From Chromobacterium sphagni (GTDB taxonomy: Bacteria; Pseudomonadota; Gammaproteobacteria; Burkholderiales; Chromobacteriaceae): a stretch of 64,000 nt of DNA. Shown here piece after piece: positions 18,733 through 27,487 of this stretch. The stretch lies in assembly GCF_001855555.1 (NCBI RefSeq), contig NZ_MKCT01000017.1:482752-546751 (forward strand), given 5' to 3'. How positions within the stretch are numbered: position 1 is the stretch's first letter; each line of letters starts with the position of its first letter. The notes beneath the pieces are model-generated. The model was not told where the DNA came from and searched no databases. It saw nothing but the letters and a program-made list of their open reading frames with translations. The position numbers and the translations under genes were made by a program.

Positions 18733-18760
18733 GGGAGGCAACATTGCCTCCCTTTTTTTT
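18733..18760 (+). terminator. Rho-independent terminator after rplT
   Basis: Stem GGGAGGCA / TGCCTCCC, loop ACAT, then eight T. It could end the thrS operon or act as an attenuator ahead of pheST; I found no Phe-rich leader peptide beside it. Confidence 0.85.
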
Positions 18761-18798
18761 GCTGTTGGCGCCGCGGGCGTCTGAAGAGTGCTGATTAG

Positions 18799-19845
<1,047 letters not shown>

Positions 19846-19863
19846 TCGCGCACGGAGCCGACT

Positions 19864-22221
19864 ATGCAATTTTCCGAACAATGGCTGAGAAGCTGGGTTA
19901 ATCCGGCGCTGACTACCGCTGAACTGTCCGATCTGCTGACCATGGCGGGTCTGGAAGTGGAAGAAGTGAGCGCCGCCGCGCCGGCTTTTTCCGGCGTGGT
20001 GATCGGCGAAGTCAAAGAGTGCGTCAAGCACGAGAACGCCGACCGCCTGCGTGTCACCAAGGTGGACGTGGGTGCTGGCGAACTGGTGCAGATCGTCTGC
20101 GGCGCGCCCAATGTCGCCGTCGGCGTGCGGGTGCCGTGCGCGCTGCCGGGCGCCATCCTGCCTGGCGACTTCAAGATCAAGCCGACCAAGATGCGCGGCG
20201 TGGAGTCCGGCGGCATGCTCTGCTCCGGCAAGGAACTGGGCGTGCCGGAAGACGTCGACGGCCTGATGCTGCTGCCGGCCGATGCGCCGGTAGGCCAGAA
20301 TATCCGCGACTACCTGGGGCTGGACGATGCGCTGTTCACGCTGAAGATCACCCCCAATCGCGCCGACAGCCTGTCGCTGCGCGGCATCGCCCGCGAAGTG
20401 GCGGCGCTGACCGGCGCCGAGCTCAAGCCGGTGGCGATAGAGGCGGTGGCCCCTAGCATAGACGACGTCCGCTCGGTGAAGATCGCCGCGCGCGAAGCCT
20501 GCGGCCGCTATCTGGGCCGCGTGGTGAAGGGCGTCAATGCCGCCGCCGCCACGCCGGCCTGGATGCGCCAACGCCTGGAGCGCTCGGGCCTGCGCTCGAT
20601 CTCGGCCATCGTCGACATCACCAACTACATCCTGCTGGAGCAGGGCCAGCCTATGCACGCCTTCGATCTGGCCAAGATTCAGGGCGGCATCACCGTGCGC
20701 ATGGCCCGCGCCGGCGAGAACCTGCTGTGCCTGAACGAGAAAACCGTCGAGCTGAAGGATAGCCACCTGGTGATCGCCGACGACGCCAAGGCGCTGGCCA
20801 TGGGCGGCATCATGGGCGGCGAAGAAAGCGGTGTCACGGAGGCCAGTACCGACATCTTCCTGGAGTCCGCCTTCTTCGCGCCGGCCGCCATCGCCGGCAA
20901 GGCGCGCGAGCTAGGCTTCGGCTCGGATTCCTCATTCCGTTACGAGCGCGGCGTGGATTTCCAGCTGCAGCGCGAGGCGATCGAGCGCGCCACCCGCCTG
21001 GTACTGGATATTTGCGGCGGCGCGGCGGGCCCGGTGGTGGAAGAAGTGGCCGAACTGCCGGCGCGCAAGGCTGTGACCCTGCGCACCTCCCGCGTCGCCA
21101 AAGTGCTGGGCGTGGCCTTGTCCTCGCAGCAGATCGCCGGCATTCTCGGCCGTCTGGGCTTGGCATTCACTCTGGCCGACGAAGTCTTCACCGTGCAGGC
21201 GCCGTCGTTCCGCTTCGACATCGAAATCGAAGAGGATCTGATCGAGGAGGTGGCGCGCGTCTACGGCTACAACGCCATCCCGGCCGACGCGCCGCGTTCG
21301 GGCATGCGCATGCTGGCGCAGCCGGAAGAGTTGCGCCCGGTGGACCAATTGCGCCATCTGCTGGCGGCGCGCGACTACCAGGAAGTGGTCAGCTACGCTT
21401 TCGTGGATGAGCGCTGGGAGCGAGACTTCGCCGGCAATGATGATCCGGTGCGCTTGCAGAATCCGATCGCCAGCCAAATGAGCGTGATGCGCTCCACGCT
21501 GATCGGCGGCTTGGTCGACGTGCTGGCGGGCAATATCAACCGCAAGCAGCCGCGCGTGCGGGTGTTCGAAGCCGCCCGCGTATTCTTCAAGGCGGAAGAG
21601 GGGTTCGACCAGCCGGAAAAAGTGGCCTGCCTGGCCTGGGGCCCTCGCCTGCCTGAGCAGTGGGGCAGCAAGGCCGAGCGCGTCGATTTCTTCGATGTGA
21701 AGGCTGATGTGGAGGCTGTGCTGCATCCGGCGCTTGCCGAATACCGCAAGGCCAGCCATCCAGCCTTCCACCCCGGCCGTTGCGCCGAAGTGCTGGTGGA
21801 TGGCAAGGCCGTCGGCTTCATCGGCGAGCTGCACCCGCAGTGGGTGCAGGCCTACGATCTGTCTAGCGCCCCGGTGCTGTTCGAGCTGGATCTGGCTGTG
21901 GCCACCGCGCGCAGCCGCATCAAGGCGCGGCCGGTGAGCAAGTTCCAGGCAGTGCGCCGCGATCTGGCGCTGGTGGTGGACGAGCAGGTTTCGGTGGCGC
22001 AATTGATGGCGGCATTCGCCATGCAACGTGCGCAAATTGTCACCGATATCGCCTTGTTTGACGTATATCGCGGCAAAGGCGTGGCGGAAGGCAAGAAGAG
22101 TCTGGCCTTTAGCGTGCTGATGCAGGACAATAGCCGGACTCTGACCGACGAGGAGGTGGAGCCTGCGGTGCAGGCGCTGCTGGAGGCGGTGTCGGGACTG
22201 GGCGCGCAGCTGCGCGTTTGA
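19864..22221 (+). CDS. pheT: Phenylalanine--tRNA ligase beta subunit
   Basis: A 785-residue beta subunit (E. coli 795). In order: the EMAP-like tRNA-binding domain (about 39-150), the B3/B4 editing domain with SIVDITNYILLEQGQPMHAFD analogues near 250, B5 (about 400-475), the core-like domain and the C-terminal ferredoxin-fold anticodon-binding domain (FQAVRRDLALVVDE). It forms the alpha2beta2 enzyme with PheS and clears mischarged Tyr-tRNA(Phe). Confidence 0.96.
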   Translation: MQFSEQWLRSWVNPALTTAELSDLLTMAGLEVEEVSAAAPAFSGVVIGEVKECVKHENADRLRVTKVDVGAGELVQIVCGAPNVAVGVRVPCALPGAILPGDFKIKPTKMRGVESGGMLCSGKELGVPEDVDGLMLLPADAPVGQNIRDYLGLDDALFTLKITPNRADSLSLRGIAREVAALTGAELKPVAIEAVAPSIDDVRSVKIAAREACGRYLGRVVKGVNAAAATPAWMRQRLERSGLRSISAIVDITNYILLEQGQPMHAFDLAKIQGGITVRMARAGENLLCLNEKTVELKDSHLVIADDAKALAMGGIMGGEESGVTEASTDIFLESAFFAPAAIAGKARELGFGSDSSFRYERGVDFQLQREAIERATRLVLDICGGAAGPVVEEVAELPARKAVTLRTSRVAKVLGVALSSQQIAGILGRLGLAFTLADEVFTVQAPSFRFDIEIEEDLIEEVARVYGYNAIPADAPRSGMRMLAQPEELRPVDQLRHLLAARDYQEVVSYAFVDERWERDFAGNDDPVRLQNPIASQMSVMRSTLIGGLVDVLAGNINRKQPRVRVFEAARVFFKAEEGFDQPEKVACLAWGPRLPEQWGSKAERVDFFDVKADVEAVLHPALAEYRKASHPAFHPGRCAEVLVDGKAVGFIGELHPQWVQAYDLSSAPVLFELDLAVATARSRIKARPVSKFQAVRRDLALVVDEQVSVAQLMAAFAMQRAQIVTDIALFDVYRGKGVAEGKKSLAFSVLMQDNSRTLTDEEVEPAVQALLEAVSGLGAQLRV

Positions 22222-22291
22222 TTATGAAGTGAGCGGATGGTCCATCTGGGGCCGTCCGCCGTTTGTCGCTTAGAAGTTTGAGGGGAATGTC

Positions 22292-22594
22292 ATGACTTTG
22301 ACGAAGGCTGAACTGGCCGATTTGCTGTTTGACCAGGTAGGTCTGAACAAACGCGAAGCCAAGGACATGGTCGAGTCGTTTTTCGAAGAGATCCGGTTGG
22401 CTTTGGAGTCGGGGGATTCGGTGAAATTGTCCGGTTTCGGCAATTTCCAGCTGCGCGACAAGCCGCAACGTCCGGGACGCAATCCCAAGACCGGGGAAGA
22501 GATTCCCATCACTGCGCGTCGTGTGGTAACTTTCCATGCAAGCCAGAAACTCAAGGGAATGGTTGAGCAATACCATGCTAACAAGCAAGGCTGA
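22292..22594 (+). CDS. ihfA: Integration host factor alpha subunit
   Basis: A 100-residue DNA-bending HU/IHF-fold protein. [24 protein letters not shown] is the N-terminal dimer region and [23 protein letters not shown] the DNA-binding arm with the Pro that kinks DNA. It sits downstream of pheT, the standard position. IHF is often needed for phage integration and excision, which is relevant since a prophage starts 400 bp away. Confidence 0.96.
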   Translation: MTLTKAELADLLFDQVGLNKREAKDMVESFFEEIRLALESGDSVKLSGFGNFQLRDKPQRPGRNPKTGEEIPITARRVVTFHASQKLKGMVEQYHANKQG

Positions 22595-22934
22595 TCTGCC
22601 GTCAATTCCATCCAAGCGTTACTTTACCATTAGCGAAGTCGGCGAGCTGACCGGGGTAAAGCCGCATGTATTGAGATATTGGGAGCAGGAGTTTTCCCAG
22701 TTGCGCCAGGTGAAGCGGCGCGGCAACCGCCGTTATTACCAGCACCATGAAGTGCTGTTGGTAAGGCGTATCCGCACCCTGCTTTACGATGACGGTTTTA
22801 CCATTCAGGGCGCGCGCCAGCGCCTGGGTATGGGTATGGGCGAGGTTTCCGAGCGGCCGATTACGGCGCAGGAAGTGCGCGCAGAATTGGAATCCATCCT
22901 AAATTGGTTGGATTCGGGTATTGGCAAGAAATAA
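22575..22934 (+). CDS. MerR-family transcriptional regulator
   Basis: A 119-residue protein with the MerR winged-helix: [41 protein letters not shown] (about 15-57), then a short dimer helix. No metal or drug-binding C-terminal domain is visible. The start at 22575 (MLTSKADL) overlaps the end of ihfA by 20 nt, so translation is probably coupled; the longer in-frame start at 22536 would run deeper into ihfA. This small MerR-like gene is commonly found right after ihfA in beta- and gammaproteobacteria; its targets are not known to me. Confidence 0.85.
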   Translation: MLTSKADLPSIPSKRYFTISEVGELTGVKPHVLRYWEQEFSQLRQVKRRGNRRYYQHHEVLLVRRIRTLLYDDGFTIQGARQRLGMGMGEVSERPITAQEVRAELESILNWLDSGIGKK

Positions 22935-22964
22935 TAAATCAGTTACACTGTGTTTCTCTTGAGT

Positions 22965-23041
22965 CGGGGTGTGGCGCAGCCTGGTAGCGCACCTGCATGG
23001 GGTGCAGGGGGTCGGAAGTTCGAATCTTCTCACCCCGACCA
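22965..23041 (+). tRNA. tRNA-Pro (anticodon GGG)
   Basis: A 77-nt cloverleaf with encoded CCA. Acceptor CGGGGTG pairs with CACCCCG; anticodon loop ATGGGGT between CCTGC and GCAGG gives GGG; T-loop TTCGAAT. An integrase gene lies 96 bp beyond its 3' end, so the 3' half of this gene is the likely attL of the prophage. Confidence 0.95.
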
Positions 23042-23066
23042 ATAGAGCCTTGTTTTTAAAGTAATT

Positions 23067-23092
23067 AAGCCCTGTTCCCGCAGGGCTTTTTT
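23067..23092 (+). terminator. Terminator after tRNA-Pro
   Basis: Stem AAGCCCTG / CAGGGCTT with a 6-nt loop followed by T-rich TTTTATT. It lies 25 nt after the tRNA, between attL and the integrase stop. Confidence 0.8.
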
Positions 23093-23136
23093 ATTGTCTC
23101 CTTCGATAGTGCGGGGATTTTGTGGGGGTTGTGGCA

Positions 23137-24336
23137 TCAGGTGGTTTTCCTCCTAAGCATGGTGGGGGAAACAAGCTGTCGTTGATCTGTTTCGCTTACC
23201 CTTTCCGCCATTTCGATCAGATGCCCGATTTCGGGGGCTGAGTAGTGCGTCGTAACGTTCTTACTCACGTGGCCTAGCAAGACTTGCCGATCTTCAAATG
23301 ACACGCCTGCGATCCTTAGTCGGTGCCCGAAGGTGTGCTTCAGGTCATGAACCCGGAACGCAGCAAAGCCGGGGTTTGCTTTTCGCAAATATTGCTTGGT
23401 GAACTTTTCAGCTGCTCTCTTTCGTGCTTTTCTCCACGCGTGTCCGTTCATCTTCTCTATGTTGTCTTCTTCGCTTGGCTGTTTATTTTCATGAAATGGG
23501 AACACGTATATAGGATGCGCCCCTCTCATAGAATCGACAACTCCTTTCGCAACTGTATTTAGTATAACAAGTCGATCCATTCCATTTTTCACGCCTGAAT
23601 TTTCAGTTCTTCCGCCAAATGTTGCCGGGATTATAAATATACTGGTGTTTAGCTCTGGAATGAATATTTCCCATTCCCATCGTAGATAGCAGACTTCTTT
23701 TTCACGGCATCCTGTATTTACTTTAAACAGAGCCATTCTTGCTAAGTGATTGGGAAGTTCTGGCATTAAAAAGCGTTGTTCTTCCCAACTCATGGGGTAT
23801 GGGTCGCGCTTATCTTTATTTTCATCCAGCTTTGATATTGATGGCGCAGTCTCCAACCAAGTCATGCCAAATTCGTCACGCCATTTTTTTGCGGCTAAGT
23901 TCAATATCCGAATAATTAGCTCAATGGCGATATTGATTGTTCTATTTTTTACACCCTTCCCCTTTTGTACTTCTAGTATTCCATTCTTTCTATCAGTTAT
24001 AAAATTTTCCAATGTGCCATCATGTATCTTATCTAGTGTGAGTTCTCCAATGTAAGGATCAAGAAATTTTAAGTGCATTGCCGCGTCACCTATGCTTGGC
24101 ATGTCCTGATTGTCTATCAGATACTTTGCAGCAGCTTGCCTCCAATAACGCTTGGGCCGAACGCCATATATAATTGCTTGGCGAATTTGATCTAATTTAT
24201 GTATTAGGTAACGTTCCGCTTCTTCCCGGTCGTCAGTGCCAGTGCTTTCTCGAAGTCGTCCATACCCTTTGACTTGCTTGTCAATGTGCCAAGTGTTGTT
24301 CCGCAATGTGAGGCCGGCGATTGTTTTTCTTGCCAT
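23137..24336 (-). CDS. int: Tyrosine-type phage integrase
   Basis: A 399-residue tyrosine recombinase that would insert the phage at tRNA-Pro. An N-terminal SAM-like core-binding domain (about 70-165) precedes the catalytic domain. Catalytic positions: Arg211 (NTGCREKEV), His330 in VHDLKHTF, His356 in LLGH and nucleophile Tyr365 (THYSAPEI). The second Arg of the HxxR box is Lys333; I recall this in a subset of related phage integrases, so it need not mean loss of activity. The ATG at 24336 has an AAGGAAAA ribosome site. It overlaps the upstream excisionase-like gene by 133 nt. Confidence 0.92.
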   Translation of the reverse strand: MARKTIAGLTLRNNTWHIDKQVKGYGRLRESTGTDDREEAERYLIHKLDQIRQAIIYGVRPKRYWRQAAAKYLIDNQDMPSIGDAAMHLKFLDPYIGELTLDKIHDGTLENFITDRKNGILEVQKGKGVKNRTINIAIELIIRILNLAAKKWRDEFGMTWLETAPSISKLDENKDKRDPYPMSWEEQRFLMPELPNHLARMALFKVNTGCREKEVCYLRWEWEIFIPELNTSIFIIPATFGGRTENSGVKNGMDRLVILNTVAKGVVDSMRGAHPIYVFPFHENKQPSEEDNIEKMNGHAWRKARKRAAEKFTKQYLRKANPGFAAFRVHDLKHTFGHRLRIAGVSFEDRQVLLGHVSKNVTTHYSAPEIGHLIEMAERVSETDQRQLVSPTMLRRKTT

Positions 24337-24632
24337 GAGGTGTTTTCCTTTTTAATTTTTATTTGATTGTGTTGATGGTTGGTAATGTTGTCTTCTTTGT
24401 AATCTGCGTCGCTAAGCTTTCTCCTTTTTATATCGTCTATCCATGAGTCGAGGTCCATTTTGTCGTAATGAAAAATCTCTACAGGGCTGTTTTTACTTTT
24501 AGGTTCGAAAATGGGAATTTTAGGAACGTGAGGCATAACTATTTTTCGAAATGTTTTGTCGCACATTCCAACGTATGCGGCAGCATCTACTTGCTTCATT
24601 AGTCTCGGTGTAATAGTTGTTCTGCTGGTCAT
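24204..24632 (-). CDS. Small DNA-binding protein, probable excisionase
   Basis: A 142-residue protein. The N-terminal part (MKQVDAAAYVGMCDKTFRKIV, about 12-32) looks like the helix-turn-helix of excisionase/AlpA-type proteins, followed by a Pro-rich wing. The C-terminal 45 residues are low in pattern and overlap the start of int in another frame by 133 nt. Gene order xis-int and overlap are typical of directionality factors. The start ATG overlaps the stop of the upstream small gene (ATGA), so the three are translationally linked. Function is inferred from position and size. Confidence 0.65.
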   Translation of the reverse strand: MTSRTTITPRLMKQVDAAAYVGMCDKTFRKIVMPHVPKIPIFEPKSKNSPVEIFHYDKMDLDSWIDDIKRRKLSDADYKEDNITNHQHNQIKIKKENTSWQEKQSPASHCGTTLGTLTSKSKGMDDFEKALALTTGKKRNVT

Positions 24633-24838
24633 TTTTGAGAATGGATTGGTTGTGAAGAGGCGTTAAGACGCTTAAGCTTGCTGCGCAAGTTGTGAATTGC
24701 GCGTTGATCCCCAATGGTGAGGGGTATTCCGGTCTTCTTTTTATTTGAAAGAATTAGTATTGAATGCTTCCCACCTGATTGGAGTATTGCACCAGCCTTT
24801 AAGTAGGGGGCTATGATAGAAACAATTTCTTTTGGCAT
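24629..24838 (-). CDS. Hypothetical phage protein, 69 residues
   Basis: A small basic protein beginning MPKEIVSIIAPYLKAG, with the stretch SGGKHSILILSNKKKTG followed by a short helix. This beta-strand/His arrangement faintly recalls HicA-like small folds, but I would not assign it. It overlaps the next gene by 4 nt (ATGA). The AT-rich sequence and weak ribosome site leave its expression unproven. Confidence 0.5.
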   Translation of the reverse strand: MPKEIVSIIAPYLKAGAILQSGGKHSILILSNKKKTGIPLTIGDQRAIHNLRSKLKRLNASSQPIHSQK

Positions 24839-24917
24839 TTTACATTGATAACTATTTTAAACTCTTGAATTCCTAGTGTAGATACGCGTGCACTCGTTGA
24901 ATAGTGCGAAAAGGGTG

Positions 24918-24934
24918 GCCCGCCGATGGCGGGC
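24918..24934 (-). terminator. Terminator of the leftward small-gene block
   Basis: Stem GCCCGCC / GGCGGGC with a 3-nt loop, followed on the minus strand by ACCCTTTTCG. It lies just after the stop of the 24941-25300 gene. Confidence 0.7.
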
Positions 24935-24940
24935 TATTCG

Positions 24941-25300
24941 TTACAATGCGTCTAGAAGGTTGCAAGGCAAGCTGAGCATGTTGCAGCATATAACTAAGAC
25001 TGCCCATGGTTCACTATGGATATGGATGTCGCCGGTTGTTGTTGAATAATGCATTGAAAGGTTTCGTTTGGTTGCTAGTGCTTTTACTACGCCAAGCTGT
25101 ATTCCTTTCGTTATGGCAATTATGCGAACATGTGGACCGGTGCTTGTTTGCAGGTATGCATCCACATATTCAATTTTGGCAAAAGGCTGGCTTAGGATGT
25201 CTAGTAGTAGCTCTTTCATCATGTTGAAATGCTGTTGAATATATGGCATCGCATTTTCTAGATCGCGGGCTTGTTTTTGAAGATTGTCTTGAATTTTCAT
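24941..25300 (-). CDS. Hypothetical phage protein, 119 residues
   Basis: I do not recognise it. Longer in-frame starts (25345, 25384) run through the hairpin at 25320-25342 and into the upstream gene, so I use the ATG at 25300 (MKIQDNLQKQARDLENAMPYIQQHF). The N-terminal half is predicted helical; the C-terminal half alternates short strands and ends in a Cys/Leu-rich tail (CCNMLSLPCNLL). It is last in the leftward unit that starts with the TraK-like gene, a place where IncP plasmids carry traM, but no similarity supports that. Confidence 0.55.
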   Translation of the reverse strand: MKIQDNLQKQARDLENAMPYIQQHFNMMKELLLDILSQPFAKIEYVDAYLQTSTGPHVRIIAITKGIQLGVVKALATKRNLSMHYSTTTGDIHIHSEPWAVLVICCNMLSLPCNLLDAL

Positions 25301-25319
25301 TGAAGGTATTCCGGTTAAT

Positions 25320-25355
25320 AAGGCCAGCTGATGGCTGGCCTTCATTTTATTTTTT
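25320..25355. terminator. Two-way terminator hairpin
   Basis: Nine-base-pair stem AAGGCCAGC / GCTGGCCTT with a 5-nt loop. T-rich sequence follows on the plus strand (CATTTTATTTTTT) and a shorter TTATT on the minus strand. It separates the TraL-like unit from the gene below it. Confidence 0.7.
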
Positions 25356-25637
25356 CCAGTACATAGAAGTTTTGCCATTTGCACTATGCTGGCGCTGTAT
25401 GTGCAATGCGCCTATTGCCATGAGCTTAGCGATATCGCGCCTAGTTTGGTCAGCATGCTCATTTTTGGTCTGTGCGTGCAGCTGGGGAAAGGTATACCGC
25501 TGGCGCGATTCCATTGCGTCAAAAAGTATTAACTGCCTTTCAGTCATTTTGACGCGTAGTGGATTGGTGAAGCCGCAGGCTAATAATTGCGACATCATCC
25601 CCTGTAGCGGAAGGACGTTATGAGGGCGCGCTATCAT
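25347..25637 (-). CDS. Hypothetical protein, 96 residues, possible winged helix
   Basis: The gene is joined to the TraL-like gene by an ATGA overlap. The middle part, TERQLILFDAMESRQRYTFPQLHAQT followed by TRRDIAKLMAIGALHIQRQ, has the helix-helix-strand pattern of small winged-helix DNA-binding proteins with a recognition helix around residues 65-76. I do not recognise a family. Tight coupling to a ParA-type ATPase makes a DNA-binding partner role possible. Confidence 0.55.
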   Translation of the reverse strand: MIARPHNVLPLQGMMSQLLACGFTNPLRVKMTERQLILFDAMESRQRYTFPQLHAQTKNEHADQTRRDIAKLMAIGALHIQRQHSANGKTSMYWKK

Positions 25638-26389
25638 GCGGCTAGCCCTTCCGGCAGTCCTTGCGTCAGGATCGGCCTAAGCTGCTGCAGGTAATCAGCC
25701 CATACCATTTGCAGCCGGTGTTTCGGCATGCGCCCCCATTCCGGACTTGCCAGGGCTTCGGCAAAGGTTTGGCCTTTGATACTGAGTTCTGCGATATCGC
25801 GGCCAGCCAGATCGGCATTCGGGCGGCGCAGTGTGACAATGCCGGCGATGCGCTCACGGTTTTCGTGATAGACGCTAGAATCCCGGAATCTGCGGCCGTC
25901 TCGTTCAACCGGGCCAAAGTGTTCGTTTTCCCATACCACTATGGGGGCCGAAGTGCTGTCCAGTAGCGCCGCTAGGCCGTCTATGGTGTCGTCCATCGCC
26001 TGGCCGCCGACAAGTACGGTATGGATAAACACGCGGCGGCCTGCCGCGTTGAGTACGTCAATGGCGCCGGTCTCTGCCAGATAGCCCGTCGCTGGAATGA
26101 ACGATGTCGCGCCGTTGTCGATGACTGCGGGGCCGTCATGCTCAAGCAACCACTCCACCATGGTGTCAAACTGGCGGCTGTTAATCTGGTTATCGTGGTT
26201 CAGGATATCCAGCCCCCGCGCTTGCAAGGCAGGGAAATGCATCAGGGTTTTGTTGACGGGATCGGTATCGACTCCCAACGGACGAATGCCAAAAATGGCC
26301 CAAATCGCTTGGGCGAGAAGGCTTGTGATGTGCGACTTGCCTACGCCGCCTTTGCCTTGAAGCGTAATGTGGGTGTCGTTGTATGTCAT
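25634..26389 (-). CDS. TraL-like ParA-family ATPase
   Basis: A 251-residue ATPase. The deviant Walker A is QGKGGVGKSH (Lys13 and Lys18), A' is DTDP (41-44) and Walker B is AVIDNGA (Asp91). The run VIDNGATSFIPATGYL, the HTVLVGGQAMDDTIDG block and the VWENEHFGPVERDG block match the pattern I know for IncP plasmid TraL rather than chromosomal ParA or MinD. The true start is the ATG at 26389; the open frame extends upstream without support. The adjacent upstream gene is TraK-like and is headed by a hexamer array. Plasmid TraL acts in the conjugative transfer region; its job in a prophage is unknown. Confidence 0.8.
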   Translation of the reverse strand: MTYNDTHITLQGKGGVGKSHITSLLAQAIWAIFGIRPLGVDTDPVNKTLMHFPALQARGLDILNHDNQINSRQFDTMVEWLLEHDGPAVIDNGATSFIPATGYLAETGAIDVLNAAGRRVFIHTVLVGGQAMDDTIDGLAALLDSTSAPIVVWENEHFGPVERDGRRFRDSSVYHENRERIAGIVTLRRPNADLAGRDIAELSIKGQTFAEALASPEWGRMPKHRLQMVWADYLQQLRPILTQGLPEGLAA

Positions 26390-26393
26390 GAGT

Positions 26394-26768
26394 TCACCAT
26401 TTTGTTTTTCCGTCTCTGAATTTCCCGTAGTCAAAGCGACCTGATCGGATTGACTGAGGCGAGGTCTTGGTGGCCGGCGTGGTTGCGATGGGCATATTGG
26501 CCGCGCTGGCCGGGATGTTTTGGGTTGCTTGGGCATGGGGTGCTTTCTTGTTTTCCTCGCGGCGGCGTTCACGATAGAGCGCGTTCCGGAATTCAACGTG
26601 GCTCATGTGCAGGCCATCGGCCGCCAGTGCCTCGATGATTTGGGCGTGCCTGACTCCGCGTTCTATTGCCGCCTTGATTTGTGGCAGGAGGCTGCGGAAT
26701 CGTGCCGCTTTGCTCTCGCCTGTTCCTGCTAGAGCCGCAAGCAACTGGTTGGCGTCTGGTTTGCTCAT
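26394..26768 (-). CDS. TraK-like small DNA-binding protein
   Basis: A 124-residue protein, near the length of RP4 TraK (about 134). The core KAARFRSLLPQIKAAIERG...IIEALAADGLHMSHVEFRNALYRERRR follows the pattern of the TraK/relaxosome family (helical, with a ribbon- or HTH-like unit). A Pro/Thr-rich basic tail follows. Start choice is open: ATG 26768 or GTG 26789, neither with a good ribosome site; both lie inside the GCTNAC array, so the array covers the translation start. The TraL-like gene follows 4 bp later. Confidence 0.55.
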   Translation of the reverse strand: MSKPDANQLLAALAGTGESKAARFRSLLPQIKAAIERGVRHAQIIEALAADGLHMSHVEFRNALYRERRREENKKAPHAQATQNIPASAANMPIATTPATKTSPQSIRSGRFDYGKFRDGKTKW

Positions 26769-26853
26769 GGGGGCTAACAAACTGCTCACTTTCCGCTAAC
26801 GGGACGCTTACGGCGCGCTCACAAACTGCTAACGGCCGGTGACGCGTGCTAAC
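26763..26853. repeat. Array of GCTNAC hexamers at 10-11 bp spacing
   Basis: Hexamers begin at 26763 (GCTCAT), 26773 (GCTAAC), 26784 (GCTCAC), 26795 (GCTAAC), 26806 (GCTTAC), 26817 (GCTCAC), 26828 (GCTAAC), 26838 (GGTGAC) and 26848 (GCTAAC). Six in a row are exactly 11 bp apart, about one helical turn, so all face one side of the DNA. The array fills the gap between the 26880-27059 gene and the TraK-like gene and overlaps the latter's start. It looks like an iteron, centromere or multi-site operator. Confidence 0.85.
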
Positions 26854-26879
26854 GGAAATGAGCGTAAAAAAACGGCTGG

Positions 26880-27059
26880 TTAATCCCAGCCGTTGGCGGT
26901 GTCGGCGCGCAGGTAGATCCGTTCTGTGCGGTCGTTGATTCGTTGTCTTGTGCGATTCCTGCGGGTGGCCATTTCTGGCGGTAGGCCCGGAGGGGCAAAG
27001 ACGCGCAGCAGCTGTTCGCGTCGATGCATCTGCCGCACGATGTAATGGCGCAGGCTCAT
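26880..27059 (-). CDS. Hypothetical basic protein, 59 residues
   Basis: MSLRHYIVRQMHRREQLLRVFAPPG begins a small Arg-rich protein. Its ATG at 27059 overlaps the stop of the preceding coiled-coil gene (ATGA). Net charge is strongly positive, so nucleic acid binding is plausible. No family recognised. Confidence 0.5.
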   Translation of the reverse strand: MSLRHYIVRQMHRREQLLRVFAPPGLPPEMATRRNRTRQRINDRTERIYLRADTANGWD

Positions 27060-27295
27060 TCCATTTCGTCTATCGACTGCGCTTGCTCTGCAATGGCTTC
27101 TCTGAGCCAAGTGAGCGAGGAATCCAGATTGTCGGCCATGGCTTCCAGTGATTGGCCGTGAGAGGATCGCAGCTGACTTTCCGGCATTTCGCTGATTGCC
27201 TTGCGGGCCTCGTTGAGTTTGGCTTGCAGTTGCTCTTGCAGCTGCTCAAGCCCTTGCTTGAAGGCTTCCAGCGATGTCTTGTCCTGGTGGTGCAT
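27056..27295 (-). CDS. Hypothetical coiled-coil protein, 79 residues
   Basis: Nearly all helical, with long heptad-like runs (LEAFKQGLEQLQEQLQAKLNEARKAI). It starts at ATG 27295 with a strong AAGGAGA ribosome site and is the first gene of the leftward unit after the structured region at 27317-27487. Function unknown; small coiled-coil proteins in this place are often regulators or inhibitors. Confidence 0.6.
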   Translation of the reverse strand: MHHQDKTSLEAFKQGLEQLQEQLQAKLNEARKAISEMPESQLRSSHGQSLEAMADNLDSSLTWLREAIAEQAQSIDEME

Positions 27296-27316
27296 TTTTC
27301 ATTCTCCTTAGATTCG

Positions 27317-27487
27317 GCAGCGCATGGCTGCATCCGATAACGTCCAATTGGGCGCTATCGGGTGCAGGCTTATGCCGACCAGCGGTTCAGGGACGCGCAC
27401 GTTGTTTATCGTGCGGCTGGCCGGCATAAGCTTGGTGTCCACGCCTGGGTATGTCGGGCATGCGGTTGCGGCATCGGTACGGATGCC
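27317..27487. promoter_or_regulatory. Cluster of inverted repeats upstream of the leftward unit
   Basis: Four dyads follow one another: GCAGC/GCTGC (27317-27331), CCGATA/TATCGG (27334-27361), a 16-bp arm pair with one mismatch (27368-27383 with 27416-27431) enclosing CGCACG/CGTGCG, and GGCATC/GATGCC (27470-27487). No open frame with support crosses them. On the minus strand they form the leader of the 27295 gene. They could be a structured RNA, an origin or protein-binding sites. Confidence 0.6.

Noticed and set aside
22536..22574. Longer start for the MerR-like gene
   Set aside because: It lies deep in ihfA and adds residues not seen in the family.
26763..26853. GCTNAC array as a CRISPR or coding repeat
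   Set aside because: Units are 6 bp at 10-11 bp steps, too short for CRISPR and out of codon phase.
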